In this document: positions 43,468 through 52,592 of the stretch, piece by piece | How the letters are laid out: each line of letters starts with the position of its first letter | Numbering within the stretch: the stretch's first letter is position 1 | The notes under the pieces: model-generated | What the model saw: the letters and a program-made list of their open reading frames with translations, nothing else | What the model was told of the DNA's origin: nothing | Databases searched by the model: none | Assembly (NCBI GenBank): GCA_021741245.1 | Contig: JAIOYF010000002.1 | Span: forward strand, 248,001 to 312,000 | Direction: 5' to 3' | DNA from: Paracoccaceae bacterium | GTDB lineage: Bacteria; Pseudomonadota; Alphaproteobacteria; Rhodobacterales; Rhodobacteraceae | Length of the DNA: 64,000 bases | Program-made: the position numbers and the translations under genes

Positions 43468-46178
43468 GCTGTCAAACCCCGGTCGCGCAACAGATCAAAT
43501 GACTGATGCTTGATCCGTTCGATCATGGCCTTGGTTAGCTCTGCCGACCCGCCATCCCCGGCTTTGGCCTGATTTTCGTAGACCACAAGAAGCCGATGCA
43601 AGGCCTTCAGACCGAGCGACGCGGCGGCACCGGCGTTCTTATGGGCCAACTGTGCCGCGCCGGAAAGATCGCCCTCTTGCGCGCTGAGTTGCATCGCCAC
43701 CAATGTTTCATTTGTTTCCGCGACAAAGCGGTTTGCCATGCGCGACATATAGGCAGGTCCAAGGGCATCTTCGAGATCGGCCAACATATCCACGTCCAAA
43801 AGGGCAGGCAAATCCGGCGGCAAATCGATGTGTGGCATCTGCACTTCTTGTGTTGGTCGACGATCAACTTCGGCTTCTCGGTCAATGACCAGACGCAATC
43901 TTGCAGGTGCCGTTGCCTTTGGGGCGGTCGCACCAAGATCAGTAATCTTGTCGGTGCTCGATGGCACTATGGTCTGCAAAATCCGATCCAGATCGCCAAT
44001 GTTGACGGGTTTGCTGAGAACTTCGGTCATGCCGGCTTCCAAGAAGCGTGCCTTCTTCTCGGCATCCGCGTTCGCCGTCACCCCGATGATGGGAACATCC
44101 GCCGATGGTCCACCGGCGCGAATGGTTCGTGACGCCTCAAGCCCATCCATCACCGGCATGGAAATATCCATCAAGATGATATCGGGTCGCTCTGCCATGG
44201 CCATTTCGACACCGGCAGCCCCATCAGATGCTTCGCTGACGGTGTGGCCTTTCATCTGCAACAACTCGACCAGCAATTCGCGGTTGACCGGGTTATCTTC
44301 AACAACCAGCACGTTCAGAGGGTTGATTGGTCGCTTGGTTTGCGTGCTCACACCTTCCACTGGTGGCTGCTCTGTGCCAGTGGGAAGGTTGAGGAAAAGG
44401 GCAAAGGTGCTGCCCTGCCCCTCTCGGCTTGTCACAGTGATCCGGCCACCCATCGCCTCTGCGGCCAGTTTCGCAAGACCAAGGCCCAGCCCACTTCCCT
44501 CTTTCAGACGCGCATAGGACGAATCGAGTGTTTCAAAGGCACGAAAGATCCTGTCGCGATCCGCAGGGGCAATCCCGACGCCCGTGTCTGTCACGGAAAT
44601 CCGCAATGCACAGGTATCAGAGGCCCGGCCTGCCTGCGCATCTATGGCGATCGTGATCACGCCACCGTCTGTGAACTTGACCGCGTTGGATACGATGTTG
44701 CGCAAGACCCGCGCCATCAAGGGGCGTTGCCCTCGCAGCCATGGGGCCTCGATGCCGGTGGATTTTATGACAAAGCGATTGTTCCGCTTGCGTGCCTCGG
44801 CCTCGAATTGGGCAACGGTGTTTTCGACCAGTTCTTTCGTGTCGAAATCCGTTTCCGGATAGCTGTGACCCTCGGTTGATTGAAGCCGCGTCAACTCCAG
44901 CACATTGTTGACCTGTTCCAACGTGGTCTGCCCACAGGTCTCGATGATGTTCACAAGCCGGCCTTGCCGAGCATCGAGTTTGGAGTCCGACGTCAGCAGC
45001 TCCACAGCCGAAAGAAGACCGTTCAACGGGGTCCGCATCTCATGGCTCATGACCGCGAGGAACCGCGACTTGGCTTCTTCACCTTGAAGAGCCGCGTTTC
45101 GGGCCTGACGCAGCGTTTCTTCTTGGGCCACACGCTCCGAGATGTCGCGCAAAAATGCGATTGCAATGGGAAGGCCGACCGCACTGCGGGCCTGCGCCAA
45201 GCTCAGTTCCAACGGAAAAGACATGCCGTTTTGATAATAGCCCGTCAGCGTGATGCGTTGTTGATCCTGCCCTTGAACGGTCGCGCAGGCTTCTGCGATT
45301 TCCACAAGCCCTGCGGAACCCCGCTTTGCTTCGCGCACAACATCCGAGAAATATCGAACGACCCTGCCGCCCTCTTCCCAACCGAACATTTCGGCACCGG
45401 CACGATTGCAGCCGATGACACGACCATCGTGATCAAGGATAACCGCAGCCTCCAGCGACGAGTCGATGGTGGTGCGCAAATTGTAAACTGCCTGCGCCAG
45501 TTCCTGACGATTGCGTTCGCGTGTCTTGCCCTGCAGATAGAGCGCGATCATCATCGCCGCCAGCAGACCAAGCAGGCCAAGGGACACCGCTGAAAACACC
45601 TGCAGTGAGGACCGCAGTTCGCCGCGCCGATCCTCTAGCCGACGCAAGGAAATCAGCATGGACTGGACGATTGGCTTGCGGATCCCTGCAGCCACGTCCT
45701 GCGCCTGATCAAACAAGGCTGGCAAGGCCGGGATCAACGCCTCATCCGGCCCGTCAAAGAAAGGAACGGCGGTTTCGATCAGGCCACTCGGTCCAACAAT
45801 GGATACCCAATCGGAGGACTCGGTAAAGGGCAGCCCAAGAAGTTTGTTGTGGCTTGCGACAAGATGTGTGCGTGAGTACAAAAGATCAAAGCGCAACCGC
45901 AGTTCCGCCAAGGCATCTTTGTCAAGCACATCACGCTCAACGTTCGACAGCGCATTGATATAGCGCAGCAACTCCACCTCGACCTGAGACAGGACCCAAG
46001 GCGTGCTATCCGTTTCCGCCGTGTTGCTGCGCATCATCTGTTCATCGATTTGGCGAAACACGATGACATTGGCCACAACAACGATAAGAGCAATTCCGAT
46101 CATGGCGGCATAGCGAAGACCGCGAATAACACCGTTATTCGCGGTCTGAACCGCTTGATCAGTTAAGCCGTTGTCCAT
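43464..46178 (-). CDS. Tripartite hybrid histidine kinase (TM-PAS-HisKA-HATPase-REC-Hpt)
   Basis: A 904-residue sensor kinase. Two membrane segments (~24-42 and ~197-215) flank a ~150-residue periplasmic sensor. A PAS domain spans ~235-350 and HisKA has His380 (SHEMRTPLNG). The HATPase has N box NIVSNAVKFTD, DTGVGI and GSGLGLGLA. The receiver has Asp671 (ILMDISMPVMDG) and the C-terminal Hpt has His846 (LAHKNAGAAASLG). All phospho-acceptors for a His-Asp-His relay are present, so a separate receiver should follow, plausibly the LuxR-type regulator next door. A periplasmic SUOX-like protein is encoded 59 bases upstream. Ligand unknown. Confidence 0.92.
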   Translation of the reverse strand: MDNGLTDQAVQTANNGVIRGLRYAAMIGIALIVVVANVIVFRQIDEQMMRSNTAETDSTPWVLSQVEVELLRYINALSNVERDVLDKDALAELRLRFDLLYSRTHLVASHNKLLGLPFTESSDWVSIVGPSGLIETAVPFFDGPDEALIPALPALFDQAQDVAAGIRKPIVQSMLISLRRLEDRRGELRSSLQVFSAVSLGLLGLLAAMMIALYLQGKTRERNRQELAQAVYNLRTTIDSSLEAAVILDHDGRVIGCNRAGAEMFGWEEGGRVVRYFSDVVREAKRGSAGLVEIAEACATVQGQDQQRITLTGYYQNGMSFPLELSLAQARSAVGLPIAIAFLRDISERVAQEETLRQARNAALQGEEAKSRFLAVMSHEMRTPLNGLLSAVELLTSDSKLDARQGRLVNIIETCGQTTLEQVNNVLELTRLQSTEGHSYPETDFDTKELVENTVAQFEAEARKRNNRFVIKSTGIEAPWLRGQRPLMARVLRNIVSNAVKFTDGGVITIAIDAQAGRASDTCALRISVTDTGVGIAPADRDRIFRAFETLDSSYARLKEGSGLGLGLAKLAAEAMGGRITVTSREGQGSTFALFLNLPTGTEQPPVEGVSTQTKRPINPLNVLVVEDNPVNRELLVELLQMKGHTVSEASDGAAGVEMAMAERPDIILMDISMPVMDGLEASRTIRAGGPSADVPIIGVTANADAEKKARFLEAGMTEVLSKPVNIGDLDRILQTIVPSSTDKITDLGATAPKATAPARLRLVIDREAEVDRRPTQEVQMPHIDLPPDLPALLDVDMLADLEDALGPAYMSRMANRFVAETNETLVAMQLSAQEGDLSGAAQLAHKNAGAAASLGLKALHRLLVVYENQAKAGDGGSAELTKAMIERIKHQSFDLLRDRGLTA

Positions 46179-46237
46179 TCTCTATAATCCGATTCAAAAG
46201 CGCAGGTTGCTCAGACCAGGCCGCGCTTAGCGTGGTT

Positions 46238-46753
46238 TCAGTTGACCGTCAGACGCTGAAGCTGCCAAATGCTGAAGGCAAAAGAGATCTCGGATTTGTA
46301 TTTTTCATCCCTGTCATAGGGATAGACGACCCAAAGTGGGCCCTTGTCACGGCGCGAGAAGGTCTCATCGTTGATGAAATAGGCTATGATCGGGGCCTTA
46401 TCATCCAAGTCGGCGATCGGAATATCTACGGCGTAGCCGTTGAGCGCCTCGGCCGTCACGGTTGTTCCAACCGCCCCAGCGGCCGTCAGCAGATCGCGCA
46501 GGGGGACACCAGTGAATTTCATCGACCCTTCGGTCCAGATCGTTGATGTCGAAAACTCTTCTGGCACAAAGCTCTGCAATCCAACCAAGTCAAGCTCATA
46601 GCCACCGGCCGGAGCATCCGCCCCCAAAGCGCCATCTATGATCAAAATCACTTCTCCGGTGGCCTCTGGCATGCTTCCTGCCATGGCAGAAAAGGATCCA
46701 AGTGCAAGAACCAGAGCGGCAGTGCCGGCGCGAAGATATGCGGTGAGTGTCAA
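46238..46753 (-). CDS. Exported SUOX-fold protein without cysteine, probable kinase partner
   Basis: A 171-residue secreted protein: signal peptide TALVLALGSFSAMA-type at ~1-25, then a small domain resembling the sulfite-oxidase/molybdopterin-binding fold (TSTIWTEGSMKFTGVPLRDLLTAAG, LNGYAVDIPIADL, PLWVVYPYD). The protein has no Cys, so the molybdenum-ligating Cys of YedY/SUOX enzymes is missing. It is likely a non-enzymatic binding protein. It starts at TTG with GGAG nine bases before and is in an operon with the tripartite kinase, so it may feed a periplasmic signal to it. Homology call is from pattern, not search. Confidence 0.7.
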   Translation of the reverse strand: MTLTAYLRAGTAALVLALGSFSAMAGSMPEATGEVILIIDGALGADAPAGGYELDLVGLQSFVPEEFSTSTIWTEGSMKFTGVPLRDLLTAAGAVGTTVTAEALNGYAVDIPIADLDDKAPIIAYFINDETFSRRDKGPLWVVYPYDRDEKYKSEISFAFSIWQLQRLTVN

Positions 46754-46837
46754 GGACGATTACTCCAACTAAACAGGGTTACAGATGTCTATTTTAGCAG
46801 CCATGACATACTAATCTATGGAACTTACGGATGCCGA

Positions 46838-46856
46838 GGCATCCAAAAGGATATAC
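46838..46856. repeat. Imperfect palindrome upstream of the response regulator
   Basis: GGCATCC-AAAA-GGATATAC: core ATCC-N4-GGAT, same family as the perfect palindrome at 29642-29659. It lies about 160 bases before the regulator's start in the 261-base divergent region (46754-47014), which otherwise shows no gene. Confidence 0.45.
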
Positions 46857-47014
46857 TCCCTTCGACGGATGCGTGGATGAATGCTTTGTGGGATCCCTGT
46901 ATCCTCGGGATGTGGCGTACAGATGTTCATATGACAACTTCTGTACATGGGATGAACATTATAGATTGCCAAATGGCCCAACAATGTGCCCGTCGGCGGA
47001 TAGGAATGCAAATT

Positions 47015-47662
47015 ATGGGACTGGTAGATACTTTTCGTGACGAGGGGCTAAACGTTCTTATCGTCGACGATCACGAGATGATTCTTGAGATGTTCGCCAT
47101 GTATCTTGAAGGGTCCGCCGGGATGAGCGTTACGACCGCCAAGAACCTGGATGAAGGTATTGATTGCATCACTGACCACGGCCCCTATGACGTCGTGTTG
47201 CTTGACCTTAACATGCCGGGGATGAACGGCGTGTCAGGCCTGCGCCGGGCGATCAAGGCCAATGAGGGGAAGCCCGTGGCCATCATCACCGGCAGCCCAT
47301 CGCCACGGATGCTGGACGAGATCATGAATACAGGCGCGTCTGGCATTGTGCTGAAGACCACGGCGGTCCGCAGCCTTGCCAATGCCATCCGCTTTATGCA
47401 CTCGGGCGAGCATTACATGCCGCTTGAATTGGTAAGGGAACGCCAGACCGTCAGCCGGGCCGTTCGCCATGGGCAGTTGTCCGAAAAGGAAATGACCGTT
47501 CTGACCTTCCTTGCCGAAGGCAAGCAGAACAAGGAAATCGCAAATGACCTGCAACTGGCCGAACCGACGGTAAAGATGCACGTCACAGCCATTTGCCGCA
47601 AACTTGGTGCACAGAACCGCACGCAGGCCGTGGTGATGGCACGCGACCTCGGCTTGGTCTAA
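47015..47662 (+). CDS. LuxR/NarL-family response regulator
   Basis: A 215-residue regulator. The receiver domain (VLIVDDHEMI, phospho-Asp64 in VLLDLNMPGMNG, Lys in GIVLKTT) is followed by a LuxR-type HTH (LSEKEMTVLTFLAEGKQNKEIANDLQLAEPTVKMHVTAICRKLGAQNRTQAV). ATG 47015 is chosen because AGGA stands nine bases upstream; ATG 47006 abuts AGGA, and an upstream extension of 46 residues is not receiver-like. It lies between two hybrid kinases and is the only DNA-binding output in the block. Similar palindromes occur upstream of it and in flagellar control regions, suggesting targets. Confidence 0.92.
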   Translation: MGLVDTFRDEGLNVLIVDDHEMILEMFAMYLEGSAGMSVTTAKNLDEGIDCITDHGPYDVVLLDLNMPGMNGVSGLRRAIKANEGKPVAIITGSPSPRMLDEIMNTGASGIVLKTTAVRSLANAIRFMHSGEHYMPLELVRERQTVSRAVRHGQLSEKEMTVLTFLAEGKQNKEIANDLQLAEPTVKMHVTAICRKLGAQNRTQAVVMARDLGLV

Positions 47663-47690
47663 GGTCCACAACGTCTTCTTCTGTGAAAAC

Positions 47691-47722
47691 AAAAAACCCG
47701 CTGGAAACAGCGGGCTTTTTGT
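47691..47722. terminator. Bidirectional rho-independent terminator
   Basis: CCCGCTG-GAAA-CAGCGGG (47697-47714) is flanked by AAAAAA on the left and CTTTTTG on the right, so it can end both the regulator (plus) and the convergent kinase (minus). Confidence 0.88.
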
Positions 47723-47753
47723 TATCTGCAAACGCAGCCCATCAGATCTGCGA

Positions 47754-50267
47754 TCATAGCAATCGGGAAAGCGCTTTCTCCAAGGTCTTTACGCTGACCG
47801 GCTTGGTGAAAACATCATTCGCACCGGACGCGCGGAAGCGATCAACGTCTTGACCAAAATCTGTGGCCGTCATTCCGATAATCGGGGCAGCAAAACCCTT
47901 TGCCCGCAGCTTCAAGATCAACTCATCCCCGCTAAGACCCGGCATGAACAGATCGGTCACCACAACATCAGGACTATGCGCCAAAGCCCATGACATACCG
48001 GTGCTTCCGTCGCGCATCCATGTCACCTCGCCAAAGACTCGCTGCAGTCGGGCGACCAAAAGTTCGCCCATCGTCTCGCTGTCTTCGACCACAAGCACAG
48101 AGCGGTCCGTCAAATCAACGGTCCGTTCCAAATCTGCCCCAGCCGTTGCGCTTGCCTCTCGGTCGCGACCGTCTGGCTGCAGTGTCAACGGAATGGCAAT
48201 GTGAAACTCAGCCCCGCTTAGCGGGTTTTCCACATAGTCTATCCGGCCCCCCAACAGCTGAATGGCTTCTTTGGCGATATAGAGCCCCAGACCCGAACCA
48301 TCGGCGCGCGCGCCGCTGTTATCCCCGCGCACAAAGGGGTGAAAGATCGTTTCGCGCCCGACCAAGGGGATGTTGCGACCATTGTCACTGACAGTCCAGT
48401 GGCCGACAAGATCCGATGCCTCTTCGTATCGGATCACGATTTCTGTGGCTTGAGAATGGACAATGGCGTTCTTGACCAGATTGGACAGGGTTTGGTTCAA
48501 CCGGACCCGGTCCGTGCAGCGCAGCGCAGCAGCCCCAGCCCCCATGCGCAATTCAATCGACATTCCACGCGCTTGCGCCATCGAATGGAATGCGGTCCTG
48601 ACACTTTCAGCCAGATCTTGTGCCCGAAACGCCTCGATCCGAACGGGCAAGTTTTGCTCGGGGCGGACCGTTTGGCGCATGTCCGTCAAGATCGCCAAAA
48701 GCTGATCCAGAACGGCCCGCATTTGGGGGCCCTTTTCGGACCAGCTTTTGCCGTCATCCAACTCATCCGCAACCATCGACAGAATCGAGGCGGGCGTGCG
48801 CAGTTCATGTGAAATCATCGAGAAGATCTGGGTCTGCTGACCCTGCTTTTCAGAAAGCTCTGCCAGCACCATTCTCATATGTTCTTCCTGGGCGCGCTCA
48901 CGTGACACATCCACGACGATACCATAGCTTACATGGCTTTTGTGCCTAAGCCTCTCATGACGGGCAAAGCCGGTAAAATGTTGAAAATCACAGCCTTCTG
49001 TCCACGCACCATCCAACGCAAACCGGAATGAAAAAGCTTGCCCCTCGATATCCTTGGTTGTTGCCCCCAATGACACAGAATCCCGATCATCCGGATGAAC
49101 CCGCAATAAGAAATCATCCGAGGCAACAATCGCAGGAATCCCTAGGATCTTTTGGGCCAAGGCATCGAAATAGGCGAAACGTTCGGAAAAATCGAATAGG
49201 AAATAGCCAAATCGCGCCAACTCTTGCGCCTTCGTCATCCGCCCCAAAGTTTGCATCTGCGCCCGCTCAACCCGAGAAGAGCGCATACGCTGAATGGCCA
49301 GCAGGACCATCAGGCCAAACAAGATATTGGTCAAAATATCATTGTGAACCTCTGTGACCGTCATCACCTTTGGCAGGTCAACAAAACACCCGGAAATGGC
49401 GATGAAAAGGCTGAATCCCCCCAGAATTGCGGCAATCGAACTGTGGATCGGGCGCAAGATCAGCAAGGCCAAGGCCAAAATCAGGGGGTCCAACGAAGGC
49501 ATGAGTGTATAGCCTTGGCGACACAGCAGCCCGACAACACCAAAGACGGCCATGAAGAACAGGATCTCTGGCATTGACTTCAGCTTTGGCAACCGGACGA
49601 ACAACAAAATGCTTCCGGCGGCAATTATCCCAAGCTGAAGCTCCCGTTGCGCTTGGACAAACAGCACAGTCTCCATCCGAAACGGGATCTCGGTGCGCAG
49701 CATATGAAGCTCGATCCACGTCGAAAAGCAACCGATCACGATGCCCGATACGCCAAAGGCAATCCCACCGATCAGCGCGGCCACTTCGGGCGCGCGAACG
49801 GTGCGGCCATTGTCACTGGTGCCCAGCGCCCGTCTGGCGGCGCCTCCGCTGATCAGCCCAATGGTCATTGCAACCAAGAGGGCCCGTACCATGCCCAAGG
49901 CGCTCCATGCCGTGGACCCATTCCAAAGCACGGTGATAAGCTCGGCAGAAATAAAGCTGGCCGCGAATGTCCCGAATATCAGCCACAAAAACCGGTACGG
50001 CAGAATTGCCAGTCCCACGGCAAGGACCGGTGCAGAGATATGGGAATAGTTCGCCACCCGGATCGTGATGAAATCGGTCACTTCGCCGTTGAAGGCCAAG
50101 CAAAAGACAAAGAACAGGGACGAAAGGACATAGACTGTCGCAAGGCTGACTGGGTTACTTACGGACTGTCTGCGAAACTGCCCCAAGGGATCGTTGGACC
50201 AAATACCAAGCTGGGCTTCGGCGCGGATCTTTGGAGTCTGCTGCAAAGATGACGACGTCCAAATCAC
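47754..50267 (-). CDS. Hybrid histidine kinase with multi-span N-terminal sensor
   Basis: An 837-residue kinase. The N-terminal ~330 residues hold about eight hydrophobic segments in a MASE1-like arrangement. A PAS-like section (~345-465), HisKA with the His in MISHELRTPAS (~487), HATPase (NLVKNAIVH, GSGLGLYIA) and a C-terminal receiver with Asp in VVTDLFMPGLSG follow. There is no Hpt. The G1 box is odd (VSDNGRNIP instead of DxGxGI). Start GTG 50267 is proposed because GGAGGG is six bases upstream; TTG 50273 touches that site and no ATG exists nearby. It is convergent with the LuxR-type regulator. Confidence 0.88.
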   Translation of the reverse strand: MIWTSSSLQQTPKIRAEAQLGIWSNDPLGQFRRQSVSNPVSLATVYVLSSLFFVFCLAFNGEVTDFITIRVANYSHISAPVLAVGLAILPYRFLWLIFGTFAASFISAELITVLWNGSTAWSALGMVRALLVAMTIGLISGGAARRALGTSDNGRTVRAPEVAALIGGIAFGVSGIVIGCFSTWIELHMLRTEIPFRMETVLFVQAQRELQLGIIAAGSILLFVRLPKLKSMPEILFFMAVFGVVGLLCRQGYTLMPSLDPLILALALLILRPIHSSIAAILGGFSLFIAISGCFVDLPKVMTVTEVHNDILTNILFGLMVLLAIQRMRSSRVERAQMQTLGRMTKAQELARFGYFLFDFSERFAYFDALAQKILGIPAIVASDDFLLRVHPDDRDSVSLGATTKDIEGQAFSFRFALDGAWTEGCDFQHFTGFARHERLRHKSHVSYGIVVDVSRERAQEEHMRMVLAELSEKQGQQTQIFSMISHELRTPASILSMVADELDDGKSWSEKGPQMRAVLDQLLAILTDMRQTVRPEQNLPVRIEAFRAQDLAESVRTAFHSMAQARGMSIELRMGAGAAALRCTDRVRLNQTLSNLVKNAIVHSQATEIVIRYEEASDLVGHWTVSDNGRNIPLVGRETIFHPFVRGDNSGARADGSGLGLYIAKEAIQLLGGRIDYVENPLSGAEFHIAIPLTLQPDGRDREASATAGADLERTVDLTDRSVLVVEDSETMGELLVARLQRVFGEVTWMRDGSTGMSWALAHSPDVVVTDLFMPGLSGDELILKLRAKGFAAPIIGMTATDFGQDVDRFRASGANDVFTKPVSVKTLEKALSRLL

Positions 50268-50489
50268 GAGCAACCCTCCATCCGCATGCCTATCCGCCCT
50301 AAGGCAGTGATGGAACAGTCTGATTTCTCTGCCCTATCCTAATGTACACAGTAATCAAAACAGGCACGGGTGCTAAGATCACTGATCGGATCAAGGATCG
50401 CTCTATGGGATAGGATATTTGTTTATTTATCGAAAATTACATACCTTAGGATTGCAAACCCAACCTAGTGCAGGACGCAAATGGGCTGA

Positions 50490-52499
50490 TCAAAGCCGGG
50501 AAGCGAGGCGTGCGCCCTGATCAATTGCCCGTTTCGCATCCAGTTCGGATGCCAGATCTGCGCCGCCAATCACATGAACATTTGAGCCGTTTGCCATCAC
50601 GTCGTCAGCCAGAACCCGCAAAGGTGTTTGGCCCGCACAAAGGATCACGTCGTCAACAGGCAAAAGCTCTTGCACCCCATCGCGTTCGATCAACAGACCT
50701 TGCTCAGTGATGGCGGTATAGTTGATACCCCCCAGCATCTTGACACCCTTCATCTGCAAAGCGGCGCGGTGGATCCAACCCGTCGTCTTGCCCAAACGGC
50801 GCCCCGGCTTTTCTGCCTTTCGCTGCAAAAGCCAAACCTCCCGTGCGGGGGCTTCGGGCTGTGGTCCCGCTGCGGCCAAACCGCCCGGCACATCCTTAGG
50901 ATCGCCAACACCCCATTCCAGACGCCAACGGCCAAAGTCCTCGGTAGTGGATTGGCCCGAATGGACAAGGAACTCTGCCACGTCAAAGCCAATGCCACCG
51001 GCCCCGATAATGGCCACTCGTCGACCCACAGGCGCACCGTTCAACACATCGATATAGCTCAGCGCCCGATCTTGGCCCGTAATCCCCGGATCCCGTGGCA
51101 AAACCCCCGTGGCGATCACCACCTCATCAAAATCCACAAGATCAGTGGGTGTCGCAGGCGCGCCAAGCCGCCGCGTCACACCAGCCTTGCCCAACATCGT
51201 GTCAAACCATTGGATCAGGCCAACGAACTCTTCCTTCCCCGGAACGTTTGCCGCCAAATGCAACTGCCCCCCAACGCGTGCGGCCTGATCGAACAGCGTC
51301 ACGGCATGGCCACGTTCTGCCGCCACAATCGCTGTCATCATCCCAGCAGGCCCCGCGCCGACAACAGCGATCTTCTTGGCGACTTGGGCCGGGGCATAGG
51401 TCAATTCGGTTTCATGACAGGCGCGCGGGTTCACAAGGCAACTGGTCAGTTTTCCGCCAAAGGTATGATCCAGACAGGCCTGATTGCACGCGATGCACGG
51501 GGCGATTTCTGCCGCACGCCCCTCAGCGGCCTTGGCGACAAAGTCGGCATCCGCCAAAAACGGCCGCGCCATGCTGACCATATCGGCCTGACCAGAGGCA
51601 AGAATGCCTTCTGCCACCTCTGGCGTGTTGATGCGGTTTGAGGTGATGACGGGAATCCCGACCTCGGGCCGCAGACGGGCGGTCAGCCAAGTGAACGCCG
51701 CGCGTGGCACCGAGGTGGCAATCGTGGGCACACGCGCCTCGTGCCAGCCGATACCTGTGTTCAGAACACTGGCACCCGCTGCCTCGATGGCGCGCGCCAA
51801 GGTGACAACCTCATCCCAGCTTGACCCATCCGGCACCAGATCAATCAGACTGATCCGATAGATCAAGATGGCATCCGGCCCCATTGCCGCCCGCACGCGC
51901 CGCACCACCTCTACCGGCAGGCGCATCCGGTTTTCATAGCTGCCCCCCCAACCATCCGTCCGCCGGTTGGTATGGCGCACCAGAAACTGGTTCAGAAAAT
52001 AACCTTCGCTGCCCATGATCTCGACCCCGTCATAGCCAGCCTCACGGGCACGCGCGGCAGCCATGGCGATGTCATTGATCTGTTTTTCGATGCCGTCTTC
52101 ATCCAGCGCGGTCGGAACAAAGGGCGAGATGGGCGATTTCACCGCACTGGGGGCGACGCATTCCTTGCCATAGGCATAGCGGCCCGCATGCAGCACCTGC
52201 ATGACAATGCGGCCACCGTTTTCGTGAACCCGGTCCGTGACCTTGCGGTGATTGGCGATGTCTTTGTCAGAAAACAGCCCTGCCGCGCCGGGAAACACCC
52301 CGCCTTCGCGGTTGGGGGCCATACCGCCGGTGACAATCAAGCCCACGCCGCCAGCCGCCCGCGCGGCATAAAAGCTGGCAACCCGTTCCCAATCGCCGGT
52401 TTCTTCCAAACCGGTGTGCATGGACCCCATGACCACCCGATTGCGCAACGCCACATCCCCCAAGCGGATGGGGGCAAGCAAATGGGGAAAGGGTGTCAT
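50490..52499 (-). CDS. fadH: 2,4-dienoyl-CoA reductase (FadH-type flavoenzyme)
   Basis: A 669-residue protein, close to E. coli FadH (~670). The N-terminal Old-Yellow-Enzyme barrel (FMN; GYDGVEIMGSEGYFLNQFL, HTNRRTDGWGGSYENR) is joined to a 4Fe-4S cluster motif C-x2-C-x3-C with a later Cys (CIACNQACLDHTFGG... C). The C-terminal FAD/NADPH domains carry VVGAGPAGMM and IIGAGGIGFDVAEFL. It reduces 2,4-dienoyl-CoA during oxidation of unsaturated fatty acids. GGAGG lies five bases before ATG. Other family members (enoate reductases) are alternatives but share less of the length and active-site pattern. Confidence 0.9.
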   Translation of the reverse strand: MTPFPHLLAPIRLGDVALRNRVVMGSMHTGLEETGDWERVASFYAARAAGGVGLIVTGGMAPNREGGVFPGAAGLFSDKDIANHRKVTDRVHENGGRIVMQVLHAGRYAYGKECVAPSAVKSPISPFVPTALDEDGIEKQINDIAMAAARAREAGYDGVEIMGSEGYFLNQFLVRHTNRRTDGWGGSYENRMRLPVEVVRRVRAAMGPDAILIYRISLIDLVPDGSSWDEVVTLARAIEAAGASVLNTGIGWHEARVPTIATSVPRAAFTWLTARLRPEVGIPVITSNRINTPEVAEGILASGQADMVSMARPFLADADFVAKAAEGRAAEIAPCIACNQACLDHTFGGKLTSCLVNPRACHETELTYAPAQVAKKIAVVGAGPAGMMTAIVAAERGHAVTLFDQAARVGGQLHLAANVPGKEEFVGLIQWFDTMLGKAGVTRRLGAPATPTDLVDFDEVVIATGVLPRDPGITGQDRALSYIDVLNGAPVGRRVAIIGAGGIGFDVAEFLVHSGQSTTEDFGRWRLEWGVGDPKDVPGGLAAAGPQPEAPAREVWLLQRKAEKPGRRLGKTTGWIHRAALQMKGVKMLGGINYTAITEQGLLIERDGVQELLPVDDVILCAGQTPLRVLADDVMANGSNVHVIGGADLASELDAKRAIDQGARLASRL

Positions 52500-52592
52500 G
52501 GGAACCTCCGGCGTTTGCCAGCACCATGGGCGCGCGACGGGGGCTTGTCACCCCCGACGCGGCGTCACTCGGCCTATGTCACTGAATACGCG

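Noticed and set aside
46877-47014. Longer N-terminus of the LuxR-type regulator from ATG 46877
   Set aside because: Added 46 residues contain Cys/Trp/His-rich sequence unlike a receiver domain and cover the AT-rich control region with palindromes.
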